Of a stretch of DNA of 64,000 nt, positions 36,525 through 47,635 are shown in pieces (within the stretch, counting starts at the first letter, position 1; each line of letters opens with the position of its first letter). The stretch covers positions 5,890,001 through 5,954,000 of the forward strand of contig OX637297.1 in NCBI GenBank assembly GCA_951799445.1. Reading direction: 5' to 3'. Both the position numbers and the translations under genes were made by a program. Origin of the DNA: Pseudisothecium myosuroides. Its lineage: Eukaryota; Streptophyta; Bryopsida; Hypnales; Lembophyllaceae. A model generated the notes under the pieces. It was not told the DNA's origin and did no database searches. It was given only the letters and a program-made list of their open reading frames with translations.

Positions 36525-36790
36525 TTTATTTACACTCCATTTTTTTACTCACTGCCCTTTTCTTTGCTCATACCCCCTTTTTTTGATCACATCCCATTTC
36601 TTTTGTTACACTCCATTTTAGTCTCACACTCCATTTTCTTCATGACACTCCATTTTAGTCTCACACTCTATTTTCTTCATGACACTCCATTTCTTTCCTC
36701 AAACTATATTGTTTTTTTGCACCCCCTCTTTTTTTAACACTTCATTTCTCTGATCACACCCCATTTTTTTGTCACACCTCATTTCTTTGT
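36525..36790 (+). repeat. CACTCCATTTT minisatellite
   Basis: Ten or more degenerate copies of TCACACTCCATTTTNTT, with an approximate 46-bp higher unit in the middle (CTCACACTCCATTTTCTTCA twice). Confidence 0.75.
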
Positions 36791-38375
36791 ATAACCCAAG
36801 TTTAATTGACCCCATTGTTTTCCATAATAAAACTCTATATTATATTGCACGCATTTCCTAAGTTTTTTGACAATTCACGTCGGAGACTGTAAAAAAATTA
36901 AAATATCAATAATGCAAACTATAAATTTTCAAAGTCTCCAACCTTTTCTCCAACTTATTGTGTTTGTACAAAGTGTTATTTTTTTTGAAAGTGTGGCGTT
37001 CAACATTTTGAAGTCAAATAATGCGGGTATAAAAATAAGGACTTACGGTTCATGTACTATGTCACTTCATTCTCTTGCTATGAAAAGCCAAAATGTTGTA
37101 CACAACATTGAAGAGAGTAGATTATTAATACTTAAATAATTTAGGACATTTGCATAAAATTGAAACAAAATAATTACAAGAGAGTACAATTTTGACATAT
37201 ACCTTACTTCTTCCAACAGCAACTATTTTAACACCAACCCGTGAATAAAAAATTATTCGAATCATGTACCCAATCATTTACTTAATCCTTCAAGAACATT
37301 CCATGCACGCTCTTTGTTCAATTTCATTTGAATTCCAAAGAAAAAGCATATTCCAATAATTTCATAATTTTCACACGTACCCTACATTTCTTAGTGAAGC
37401 TCAAAAATAATTATAAACAAAATAATTTATGATGGCCCACATTATATTCAAATGTACAATGTATCTTTTAGAGGAAAAGAAGCGGGTATGTTTCCTTAAT
37501 AACAAATTAGCCTATACACATTCTTTGAAGATAGAATTTTGTAAGTTGCGAAGAAACTATTTTCCTAAATGTATATAATGGCCTACATTATATTCAAGTG
37601 CACAATGTATCTTTTAGAGAAAAAAAAGAGGATATGTTCCCTTAGTAACTAATATAAATATCATTTACCCTGAACTATGAACATCTAAAGTCTTGAACTC
37701 TCTCCATTTCAAGTTTTAAGTCTCTTAAAGTAGCCACTTCAACAATTTTAAGTCAACAGGGAGTCCAAAATTAAAACATATGTTGTTTAGAATGATTCAC
37801 TAAGTGACTTCCAAGGAGTAGCTTTATGAGAAAAAAAATTGTGATACACGCTTTAGAAAACCATGAAGAGTTTCAAACTTTACGACACTTTCAAGAACTT
37901 TGAACAAAATAATTATGGAGTACATTTATGAGTTCCAACTTCTTAAAAGAATACGTATTTGAACAAATGCCCTTTATTAAAAACTATTTGAATCATATAC
38001 ACATTGAGTTCATCCTTATATGACATGTGATGCTCGATCTTTGCTAAATTTCATTACATCTTTACACTAAGATATACATTTTAGGAATTTTGTAATTTTC
38101 ACATGTATCCTTTGTTTAGGAGTGAAGTTAAAAAATAATGAGCAACAAAACTAATTCTGTATAAATTTTAGTTTTAACACCTAAAATGCTAGAGAAGATT
38201 GCATTGTTCTACAATGCTTAAAAATAGTGTATTGATGTACTACAGTGATTTCTAATTCTGATACTAACAAAGTCGCAAATTTTAAAACGTAAACCTTGAG
38301 ACAGTTGCCTTGAAAACCATTTGTTTTTGTACCCAGTTGGCTTCAAAATTTCTTACTTTCAAAAAATTAATGCAA
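36791..38375. other. no gene recognised
   Basis: AT-rich DNA. A direct repeat about 145 bp apart (TATATTCAAATGTACAATGT at 37443 and a variant near 37588, both followed by ATCTTTTAGAG) is the only structure seen. Confidence 0.35.
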
Positions 38376-38379
38376 AAGT

Positions 38380-38690
38380 AGTCATTGGAACTCAAAATAC
38401 TATAGAAGACATTCCCTTTTCACATAGTATGTGAGATGAATAGTTGCACGTTAGTCTTGCATGACGAGATTTTATATCACTGATTGGTTGTTAAATGTCC
38501 TCTAAGTCATTTGTAGGTTGAAAAAGAAGCCTTCATTGGAAGTCAAAATATTGAAGAATACATTCCCTTTTCACACAGAATGTGAAAAATAAATAGTTGC
38601 ATGTCAGTCTTGCATAGAGAGATTCTATGTCATTGATTAGTCAGAAAATGTCCTCAACGTCGTTTACAGTTTGAAAAAGAAGACCTTATA
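38380..38690 (+). repeat. two diverged copies of the TTAA-phased MITE unit
   Basis: CATTGGAACTCAAAATACTATAGAAG and CATTGGAAGTCAAAATATTG, each followed by CATTCCCTTTTCACA, match the interior of the units at 17900-18780. The flanking TTAA sites are not preserved. Confidence 0.6.
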
Positions 38691-38758
38691 ATGTGAGGGA
38701 GCCTATAGCCGGGCCTCAGCCTTTAGCCGCACCTTGCCCTAAAGTTGCGCTTAGCCCT

Positions 38759-39320
38759 TGGAGGGGGCACCTAGTATTTTACTACAAACCACGTGCGAAC
38801 AAGTGGTTTCTAATGAACTATAATTTCAACTTAAAATTTTGAGGGTTGCTTAATAATGACCATAGGTTTCTATTGCCAAAATTTCAAACTAAAATAATAG
38901 TTGAAATGATTTGTACAAGAGGTTGAAAATGGCCTAAAACGACATGTTTTTCAACTCAAATATTTATAGAGATCACATTTAGATGACCATTGCATCAATA
39001 CTCAACTCAAAATGAACTTTCAATAGAGAGCTATTTTTAGGAATTTTTTGTTCATTTTTTAGACAATTTTTTAGGATATAATATAGGGGTGTGAAAGTTA
39101 TTTTTCAGTTGTACAGTGTATCTAATTACTTCAAAAATTTGTAACTAATTATCATTAACAAATAAAAATATCAATAATTCAAAACATAAACTTTTGAAGT
39201 AGGAAAATCTAGTCATATTTTTTTTATTTCATTTTATTTACATTTTAGGATATAATATAGGGGGTCCAAAGTTTTGTTCGCACGTGTTTTCTAATGGACA
39301 CTCTAAGTGACCCCCCCGAG
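38759..39320. mobile_element. MULE-like MITE, about 562 bp
   Basis: Imperfect inverted ends (GGAGGGGGCACCTAG versus the complement of CTAAGTGACCCCCCC), continuing to a well-matched ACGTGCGAACAA pair at about 38802 and 39276. GCTTAGCCCT, 10 bp, is repeated on both sides (38749-38758 and 39321-39330), the length expected for Mutator-type elements. The flanks are AGCC-rich, so part of the duplication could be chance. Confidence 0.5.
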
Positions 39321-39330
39321 GCTTAGCCCT

Positions 39331-40250
39331 ACAGCCGCGCTTGGTCCTATCACTGCGGACATCCCAGTCCTCTCTCTTGTTTTGTAGCCCTACCTAGCGT
39401 GCCAACTTCCATTCCGAGTTTATCTCATTGTTCCCTGAGCATGTTTTTGCTGCGCCTCTTTTGTGGCTTTTTTTTTCTATTGTGCCTCATTGTTGGGTTC
39501 AATTCTTTTGTGGTTGAGCGCTTGCCTCAGTCGTCGGTTGTTGGACGAGGTGGCCATCTGGGAGCTGGTTTTTGAAGGTTCTTGCAGTTGCAAGAGAGGG
39601 TCGCAAGTGAAGTTTTTGGCGGCAACGACTGCATTTGTATGGCCATGGATCAAGGTCGCCAAGACTTGTGGAGTGCTTTGAGTGCATCGCGAGGTTGTGA
39701 GGGTTTTACAACGTCGGTTGTTGGGTTCAGGGTTTTCATTCCATTGTTGTTTCGTTTTTTCCAATACTCATTGCTTCATAGTGATTGAGTACTTACGGTG
39801 TATAATCTTTTGCTTCACCTTCAACCTTCAAATTCTTGCCTAATGTTCATGATGAGTGTTCAAAGTTTACAGATTAAGTATGAGTGAATCCTGATGAATG
39901 CTTAGTAGAACTGATTTTTCTATGAATGCTTAGCAGAATTGATTTTGCTGTGAATGTCAATGATTTGTATTCTATAAGCACAATGCTTTCCTTGTTTGTG
40001 AGTAGAATGTGGCATTCTTTTGCAGGTTAAGGGCACCAATTTGGGGTGTAGGGTGCCAATTTTGTTAGAGGGAGGCTGAGCAATCAACTTCATTTGCATT
40101 TGAGGTTCGTATTGTTTTTGTGGGATTGTGAATGCCCGTTTTGTGTTTCTTGATTGAAAATGCAACAGTGAATGCATTTTGTCAAATTGACTGTGGCATG
40201 TCAGAGTTTACAAGAATAAGAGTCAAATGCACCTAAACCAAAGAGATGAA
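39331..40250. other. no gene recognised
   Basis: Less AT-rich than its surroundings. A 72-codon frame at 39463-39681 has no recognisable similarity. It may hold an upstream exon of the ParB-like gene, but nothing shows this. Confidence 0.3.
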
Positions 40251-40271
40251 GTCACTTTAACTTGAAGCCAG

Positions 40272-41144
40272 TTCAACTCGAAACCACACCTGAATAGTTA
40301 GAAACAAGTTGAGACAAGCATTCAAATCTGCTAATTCAACTCGCATCGAGTTGAATCAACATAGAAAGAATCTCAAACAAAATAAACCCTAAACCAATGG
40401 CAAACACTCCATTCAACTCAAGTCGAGTTGAATAAAAAGAAAGGAGTCCTATAAAACAAAAATCAGAAAGCAACAACAGATTCTCCATTCAACTCGAGTC
40501 GAGTTGAATGGATAATCAATCCGGCCATCCACATTACCTAATATTTCCAAAGTCGGGAACGAATAGTCTGAAAAAAATCAACTTGATATGAGTTGAATCC
40601 GATCCTAGGCATTGAAAACAGTCACCATAACGAATCTCAAGGGTGTAATTCAAGTCAAATCGAGTTGAGTGACCAGCAAACGTGTAGGTAGAACTAGATT
40701 CCTTATGTACATCCACCATGTACACCATAAGTCAGTTTAACTCGAGTCAAGTTGAACATCTCACTCTGCCCCAATAGAAGTACTAGCTCAGAAGGCATTC
40801 AAGTCCTGTCAAACTGAACACAAAACTTACAAACTAGACTTTGTTAGAGAGACCTATATAGTAATCAAATCAGATCGACTTGAATTGCACATCACTAGAT
40901 GTTGTTAGGCAATAGATATACGTTCACCTAGATATACCAAAGAACATCAAACAACACGTTTAACACTTTAACTCGATCCAAGTTGAACGATCCACGAGCA
41001 AGAAAGATAGAGAGAGTCCTATATAGTAATCAAGTCGGTTTGACTTGAATTGTACATCTATAGACATCTTGAGGTAGTGGATATAAGTTCACAAGGATTT
41101 ACCTGAGCTAATCTAACTACTCGTTTAACTCGATCCGACTTGAA
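40272..41144. repeat. palindrome array 2 (twelve 21-bp sites)
   Basis: Sites at 40272 (weak), 40335, 40412, 40488, 40577, 40649, 40736, 40798, 40864, 40967, 41029 and 41124, spaced 62-103 bp. The site at 40488-40508 is the cleanest: TTCAACTCGA, a central G, TCGAGTTGAA. Others use TTCAAGTCG or TTTAACTCG arms. Intervening sequences differ. The last site ends 28 bp before the first ATG of the ParB-like gene. Confidence 0.85.
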
Positions 41145-41172
41145 ACTAAGAAAGCACTTGCTATACGTAGAT

Positions 41173-41385
41173 ATGGAAGAGCAGCAAACAAAACTCCACA
41201 TGAACTTCAAGTGCTTCCTTATTGAATGGGACGAGGACCCAAAGGACTTCGGCGTTGACCTCATCCTCAGCGAGTGCTGGATCTGGAATAAGCCAGAAAG
41301 AGTAGAGTGCTAGGTCAAAATGAGGTATTAGGAGCCACTCAAGACGGAGAAGAGGTTCCTTTTGGGGTTCCTTTTGAAATTTTGA
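41173..41385 (+). pseudogene. ParB-like gene, N-terminal segment
   Basis: ATG at 41173 opens MEEQQTKLHMNFKCFLIEW, then DEDPKDFGVDLILSECWIW, clearly coding in character, and goes on in frame past two TAG codons to about 41385. TACGTAG precedes the ATG, so this could also be an internal exon after a splice acceptor. About 450 bp of AT-rich sequence (intron or insertion) separates it from the next segment. No domain recognised. It shares orientation and nonsense-only damage with the segments downstream. Confidence 0.5.
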
Positions 41386-41829
41386 TGGAATGTTCTATTC
41401 AAAAACTTCACCGATTCCATCAAAATTAGTTCTAAAAATTATTCAAAGTTGTTAACAATGACATATTCTAATCAAAATATCATTTCTTTTAATAAAAAAG
41501 TTTCAATAAAGTCTAATTTCAAATTCAACAAAGGAGTAAAAAACACTGGTTACAGCCCTATTTTTATACTTAATTAAGATGAAATGATGACATCATAGAC
41601 TATGCAATAGTCAAACATGTCACTATAACAATTATGAAACATGAGGCATCTTTTAATTTGGAGAAATCAAATAAACTTTGAGCTATACAATCAATAATGG
41701 TCCAAAAAAAGGAGTGGTTACGGAGAAATTGGCTCCTATTAACCCGTTTTGACCCTGTTGGAGCATCTGTCTCACCCCATGTTCTGGCCATCTCAGTTTT
41801 AAAACAAAATACAAAAACTGCTAAAAAAC

Positions 41830-43093
41830 ACTCCTGGTGTCCTTGACCGAGTTTGTGACCAAATTCAAGATTGGTCCTAACAACATGTTTATAGTTTTGA
41901 GCAAGACGATCGACCTTGACCAGGAGGAGTACACATTCTTGTACATCGTTCCCACTAAGGATATTATTTACTCGGTCTCAATGACTAGCCGAAGCCTTGA
42001 GAACACAGCATACAAGGGGGTTTACTCGAACCTCATTAACAACATTGAGAGTAAGAGGTGGATCAGCAAGGACGGAGGACCACTATCCCATAAGGTCCTT
42101 CTGTCTTGGCTTAACTACCTTCTCAAGGGGTTCAAGAATGAGAGGGACAAACTCAAAGAAAACAAAACGAAATTGGCGCCGATAGCAATTTCGAGGGAGT
42201 ATACACCAAGGGGGGCAAGTCACGGGTCTCTTGTCGTCGATACAACAAAGACTGCAAAGAGCCAAACCAAGTGCAAATCCACTGCTGTCGATGCAAGAGG
42301 AGTGCAAGACAAAACTCCAACCAAAGGGACGAAGCTTCAAGCCAAGGTTGATGCCAAGGAAAGAGCAAAGGAATTGGAGGAAGAAAGCATGATCTCCGCG
42401 CTCACTGACATTCCCAAAGACACGCAGAGCTGTCAGATGGAGGTAAACTACGAGGAGTCCAGAAAAATTTACAAGGACTATTGGTCATCTTGCACGAATT
42501 TGTATATTGATGGGGTTGAAGTGTCACAAAAAATCTCGATCAACCAACTCAAGAGTCCACCTGCAGAACTAAACGTCCGTTGTCTCAAAGAGAAGGGCAT
42601 TAAGTCGGCTTTGCAATTTTACTTGGAGATGCCCACTCTAAGAAAGAAGATGACGCTTTGCGCGATGCCTCAAAGCCTGACTAAGCGGCCAGGGGACTTT
42701 AAAGATGTCGCGTCAAGGAAATTCTGGATGATTAACAGGCAGCATAGCGTGGAGGCAGTGAAGAGGATGAGAAACCTTCCCAGATACGAGGCTAAATTCG
42801 AGAAATTCAAGACCTGGAAGTGCTACGTTGTTTGGAACAAGGATGCCAGGATTATTCGGAAAATATCGGCATGGTATAACTGAGTGAACCACTTCCAGAA
42901 CTACATGCCGACCTTGGCCAGTAACATCCTTAGTGCCAAAAATGTTTGGATTAGCCCCGACATGCTTCCTCCGCCAAAGGAGCCAATGGAGGTCGAGGCG
43001 ACTGTCAGGAAAAAGCCCAAGATGATGACGGATGTAGCCCTGACCCTAAAGTGGAATATATGCAATCTCATTCTACTCAATTTGACTTGAATT
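41830..43093 (+). pseudogene. ParB/DGQHR-like domain segment
   Basis: One frame from about 41830 to 43090, broken once by TGA at 42881-42883. The first third (SLTEFVTKFKIGPNNMF, SHKVLLSWLNYLLKGF) is of unknown fold, followed by a charged linker with Lys-rich stretches. From about residue 210 the order is DGVEVSQKISINQL, NVRCLKEKGIKSALQFYLE, PTLRKKMTLCAMPQ and FWMINRQHSVEA. This is the layout of ParB N-terminal/DGQHR domains, where [D/N]GQH[R/S]xxA is the signature; here Gly of GQH is Arg. ParB-type domains bind CTP and load at palindromic parS sites in bacteria; eukaryotic relatives are poorly described. A 21-bp palindrome overlaps the 3' end (43071). Confidence 0.5.
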
Positions 43094-43159
43094 GCTTTTC
43101 TCTTTCGCCGCCCCAAGATGTTTCTGCTTTTCGTTGATTCAAGTTGGTGCGAGTTGAAT
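43071..43159. repeat. two palindrome sites in the ParB-like gene's intron
   Basis: TTCTACTCA-n3-TGACTTGAA at 43071-43091 and TTCAAGTTG-n3-CGAGTTGAA at 43139-43159. They lie between the ParB-like segment and a good splice acceptor (TTTGGTGCAG ending at 43200). Confidence 0.7.
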
Positions 43160-43208
43160 CTTGAGCAGGCCTGATTTCTAACATTTTTGACTTTGGTGCA
43201 GGAATTTT

Positions 43209-44589
43209 AATGCTGTCGTACGCGTAATCTAGGCGTAAGTATCCTTACACACAAACACATGGTAAGATAATACGAAATATCGTCCCAGGAGATTCTAGTA
43301 TGTTATTGCAAGCTAAGGATATCCGGATCTCTTTCCAAACACCCAAGGAATCCGTCTCAACGTCTTACTCTCTTTTCGGTTACAACACTATCCGGAATCT
43401 AATCCGGATTCGGCTACAACGGCTATCCGGAATCCAATTCGGATCCGTCCTCACCCGAAATCCGGTTACATCTCTTCAATCCGGAATCTGGTTTCATCCG
43501 GTTTTTGATTTCCACTTCTCAACTTTGCTGGTTTTATATATCCCTGTTTTACCCTCAAGGGGTTCGCTATTGGTCTTTAGAGGGGTAGGGACTGCACCAC
43601 TCGTAATCTCACGACACTACCTTCTCTCAAAAACAAACAAACCAGACACAACCCAAGAATAACTAGTCAAGTTCGGGGGACGTTTGGCACCCTCACAACT
43701 TCTGGGTAGCTATTCCGGAAAGTAGGTCACGCAGGATTGCTTCAATTCCTCTTTACTACAACGATGGATTTTGGACATCCGGAACTAAGAGAATGACTTC
43801 TTAGCTTTTGACCACTCCTAAGGTTGGCAGATCTTCCGGTGGATGAAAATATTCCTCTGGTGGCTGCTGACCTCCGCACGGAACCGCTTTTCATTCTCGA
43901 CTAGCTTGTGGGCCACTTCCGGACCTCCACCAGATCACTGTTCTAGCAATTTAAAGTCACCACGCACAGCTCCTCACTTGCAAATCTTAATTCTTCTGCA
44001 AAACACACTTAGTTTAATCCAGTTGCCAAAGAATCCGGAATCCTCCTTTGCACACCTTCACTTACACATCCACACACAAGTGACCATAGACGCGATACGT
44101 AAGAGAATAATTCACAAGGTGATCTCTTGAATGCTCAAATTGAATGACAAGAAAAGGAATGACAGGCCAGCAAGCCGGCCTACCCTTAAAAATCAACAAA
44201 AAGCGACCTAACGGTCCAACTAAAAACTTGGCTAATGGTTCTACTGACTGTTCCGGAAAAACCGAGGAGCCGTTAACACCAAACAAAAAGACTGGCAGTC
44301 CGGGCCCCACATTTTGGGAAACCCAAAAAGCCATTCAAGTCCTAAAAATCCGGAACTTGGCTAATCCCTAAATTTCGGAATTTCCTAAAATTCCTAAAAT
44401 TCCTAAAATTCCGGAACTTTCCAGATTCCGAATAGCAGTTGCATTCCGTTCCGGAAACCTAATTACGAGTTAAGCTTGTCTAGAAAACACTTAAACTATG
44501 ATCCTTAACTTCTGTTCCTAATTCCTTATTTTTATTCGAAAAGCGAAAAAACTTTTACTACTTTAACCCTATTCTACTCTACTTTCTTC
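43209..44589. mobile_element. TCCGG-rich insertion (probable solo LTR) in an exon
   Basis: 1381 bp rich in TCCGGA words and related to 27550-27700. ATTTT is found on both sides (43204-43208 and 44590-44594). Joined across the insertion, the acceptor at 43200 leads straight into an open frame (GAATTTTGAGC...), so the element seems to have landed within the first bases of an exon. The edges do not show clean TG...CA next to the duplication, so the boundaries are good to a few bases only. Confidence 0.55.
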
Positions 44590-44592
44590 ATT

Positions 44593-45945
44593 TTGAGCTT
44601 CGAATACTCTGACAAAGACGCCATGAAACTTTGCTTTGCCATGATCAACGTCAAGAAAAACCAAGAAGCGGCCAGTAGAGCGCAGCTGGAAAAACTTGAC
44701 ATCCACAACGAGATCAAGCTGATCACCGCAACTGATGAGGTTCACAACTTGTGGAAGGAGGTTATTTCAAAGCACGCGGAAGGACTGCTCATTGATCCCA
44801 AGTCTCTACAGCCGATGAAGGATACAAAGAACTGGGACAAGAAGAGGGATGGTGTACTCACTGGCGAGTTCTTCAAGTGGATGGACAATACCACGGAGAA
44901 CGATCTCATGAGACTTGCTCTACACTTCCTCAATAGAACGCCAAAGAGGACCTTCCTAAATCCAAAGGTCACAGTGAAGAAGGTGCCAGGAGTCGTTCGC
45001 GATTGCTATAGCTCGAGGCAGTGGCTAGAGAGGGTCAAGAGGAAATGGGCTATGACAAAGTTTCTTTGGCTTGAGAAGCATAGCTTGGGACTCTTTGGAC
45101 CCAAAGGTACATACCGTTGGGAAGCTTGGAAGACCTTCAAGAAGAAGTATGACATTACGCATGCCACTAAGCAGTTGCTCTTGACGGGTCCCAAAGAAGA
45201 ATTCTTTTCCTAGGTAAAGAGGCCATCCACCAAGAATAAGAAATGCGAGGAGTTGTCGCCTTATGCTGCGGAATTTTTTAAGGTATTCCTGAGGAGCAAA
45301 GGGAAGTATAAGAAGCTGGAGGCTCGGGTTTATCAGAGGTCATACAACTCCAAGGAAGACGTAATGGGGTCCAAGGCCCTTGAGGCATGGGATGACTTAA
45401 TGAAGAGCTCTATCAAGCTTGTGCTGCTGGACTTTCGCAACATCCTAGGAGTCAAATACAAGAGCACGGCCCCAAAAGATTCTCCCTACTACAAAGATTT
45501 CATGGATAAGGCGCTGGAGCTGACTGATCCATGCCTCACAGATCCGAAGGTCTAGCTTTGGATTACCGGGGACGAGGAGGTGGACGACCAGGTTAGGGAA
45601 TGTATCAGAAAAGGAAAGATGGCGGGCGTCTACACTTCGCAGTATGCAATGTACATCCCCGTCGTGCCTGCGGAGCGCCTCATGGACTTGAATCCGAATT
45701 CTTCTGTTGCCAAGGCTCCTGTGCACCTCATCTTCCTAATTAAAAGAGATGCTAAGATTAAACCCAAGTCAATCACAAGAAGATTTGAGGTGCTGATGGA
45801 CGGGAAGTGGTCTAAGGTGGGATCGTATAACGAGCTTGAATACAGGATCTATGACATAGAACTCTGAATGGAGTTCTACCTCGACAATGCCCGAAACGAT
45901 GTCCTCTTCATTTTTGCTGGAGGCAAATTTGTGTGTGCTGCCTAG
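44593..45945 (+). pseudogene. ParB-like gene, middle segment (unknown domain)
   Basis: A single frame of about 450 codons with no indel, broken by TAG (45211), TAG (45553) and TGA (45865), ending in TAG followed at once by GTAGGT, a good donor. Content is Lys-, Trp- and Tyr-rich: VKRKWAMTKFLWLEKHSLGLF, YRWEAWKTFKKKYDI, LMKSSIKLVLLDFRNILGV and ITGDEEVDDQVRECIRKGK. No known domain recognised. Frame and orientation follow from the previous segment after the acceptor at 43200. The quality of the frame over 1.35 kb argues that the gene was under selection until recently. Confidence 0.55.
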
Positions 45946-45973
45946 GTAGGTTGTTTGTCTTGTATCCGTTGAT

Positions 45974-46210
45974 TTCAAGACAAGTTGAGTTAAATTTAGT
46001 GGGTGTCGGGTCGATCCTGTTTCATGTTTCATTTGTTATGTTGTGGTTCGTGGATTTTGTCAGTGTATTCATCGTTTAGTTATTTCAAGTCAATCCCACT
46101 TGAACTTCTCGTGCACTGTCTGCTTTCCAAATTCAAGTCGGTCCGAGTTGAACCCTTATTTATTTGGCAGGATTTTTGATGTTGGGGGAGTCAAATCGAT
46201 CCGACTTGAA
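45974..46210. repeat. four palindrome sites in an intron
   Basis: Sites at 45974 (TTCAAGACA...TGAGTTAAA), 46084, 46132 (TTCAAGTCG-n3-CGAGTTGAA) and 46190. They fill the predicted intron 45946-46250, bounded by GTAGGT and TGTTTGACAG. Confidence 0.75.
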
Positions 46211-46250
46211 CTACAGATTTTGCAGTACTAAATCATGTATTGTTTGACAG

Positions 46251-47115
46251 ATGTCTAGCATGGATTACTTCTCAATTGATGACGCGGACTACCATGAGAG
46301 ATTTTAGGACATGGCAGTGATGTTGGAGAATCTGGACAAGGATGACTTCCTTTAGTCCAGTTATTTTGTTGATGAGAATGCTCATCTCGAGAAGGCGGGG
46401 CCCACTTCCAAAAAAAAAGGGATCGCGCTCGAGGAGGGGGAAAGAGAGGGTTAGATCTCCAGTTCATGAGCCCGCTCACTAGTTGGTATTGCTGGACATG
46501 GTCGTCAATTTGGAAGGAGGCAAAGGTGAGGAGGAAAGATGGATTGACCCCATGGATGCCGTCATAGCTGCTCACCCGATCAATTTTTTGGATTCAAGAA
46601 ATTGACAGGAGTCGAGCCTCATGCGCGGGTCCTCAGCATCTGCGGGAAATCAAGTTAATGTTAAGAAGTGGCAAGCTCTGATCGACAACAATCAAATGTC
46701 GGACATGGCAGAGATGAAGGTCTTCATGAAGAGCTTGTTGCAGAACGCTATTGCGGGGATTGTTGTGCAGCCATTGCAGCAAATTGTACCCTCTGCTTCA
46801 CTTCAGATCGAGGCTCAAGCGGCAGACAGCTTGAGACTGGCGCCCCAGATCCAAAACGTCACAAGTTCTCCAGCGGCATCACCCACCATAGTGTTGGAGG
46901 ATGATAATATTGGGGTGGGTCTTTCTAGCCATCCGGAAGTGGTTGAGGACTTGCCCGACGTGGCTAAGGACGAGCGAGAGGTGGAGGATGACTATGCGGA
47001 AGTGGCTGAGGACGAGGTGTCTGAGGAGGTACAGGAGTTGGATGAGGTTTAGCCTGAGCAGGCCTCGGATCCATTGACAGACACGTAGCCAGGTGGTTCC
47101 CAAGACCTTCTTTGA
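46251..47115 (+). pseudogene. ParB-like gene, acidic C-terminal segment
   Basis: Starts right after the acceptor TGTTTGACAG: MSSMDYFSIDDADYHERF-stop-DM. In-frame TAG codons occur twice early; a one-base slip in the A9 run near 46410 moves the frame, after which a basic patch (PKKKGSRSRRGK) and WIDPMDAVIAAHPINFL follow, then TGA, a helical stretch (MAEMKVFMKSLLQNAI) and a strongly acidic tail (EVEDDYAEVAEDEVSEEVQE), two more TAGs and a final TGA. The basic patch could be a nuclear signal. No catalytic motif seen; it looks like a regulatory or partner-binding tail. Confidence 0.5.
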
Positions 47116-47122
47116 TCTTTCA

Positions 47123-47143
47123 TTCAACTCGACCTGAGTTGAA
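47123..47143. repeat. palindrome site after the gene's last stop
   Basis: TTCAACTCG-n3-TGAGTTGAA, eight bases after the final TGA of the ParB-like gene. It is the last site of the family in the window. Confidence 0.75.
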
Positions 47144-47221
47144 CGTTTTGAATAGTCTATCGTCAGTTCCTTGAACATACACTATGTAGTTACAGGTAGA
47201 TAGGTGGGTGAAGACTATGAA

Positions 47222-47550
47222 CACTATAACAAAACATGGTAAAAAAAAAACGCACTCAAAATCGAGTGCGGTTCTTTTTGCCATAGTTCAGCGTAGTCCC
47301 AAAACGATTGCAGAATCTTCTTTTTGGATTTTTGACCTCAATTTTTTGAATTTTTGGGCGTGTGATATACCATTGGAAATTTGTTAAAAATACCATTCTG
47401 ATGGTATATTATACGACCCAAAATTCGAAAAATTGAGGTCAAAAATCCAAAAAAAAGATTCTGCAGTCGTTTTGGGACTACGTAGAATGGTGGCAAAAAG
47501 AACCGCACTCGATTTTGAGTGCGGTTTTTTTACCATGTTTTGTTATAGTG
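47222..47550. mobile_element. CACTA-type MITE, 329 bp, near-perfect hairpin
   Basis: Ends CACTATAACAAAACATGGTA inverted on both sides, exact GAA duplications (47219-47221 and 47551-47553). Nearly the whole element folds back on itself, and the arms contain a second small hairpin (CGCACTC...GAGTGCG). A different family from the CACTATAAGAAAC MITEs at 2705 and 10631. Confidence 0.92.
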
Positions 47551-47635
47551 GAAGTTGTATATATTGTAAATTTATTTCTTGTTTTGAGACTTTGTAATAA
47601 ATATACTTCATCTTACTAAGTTCTTTCTGTGGACA

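Noticed and set aside
30898..41144. CRISPR array
   Set aside because: Sites are palindromic, variable and in a plant nuclear context with spliceosomal introns; no cas genes; spacer length varies.
43211..44590. Canonical TG...CA borders for the TCCGG-rich insertion
   Set aside because: These ends give poorly matching 5-bp flanks (TTTAA / TTTTG); the ATTTT pair fits the exon reading better, so borders are given as approximate.
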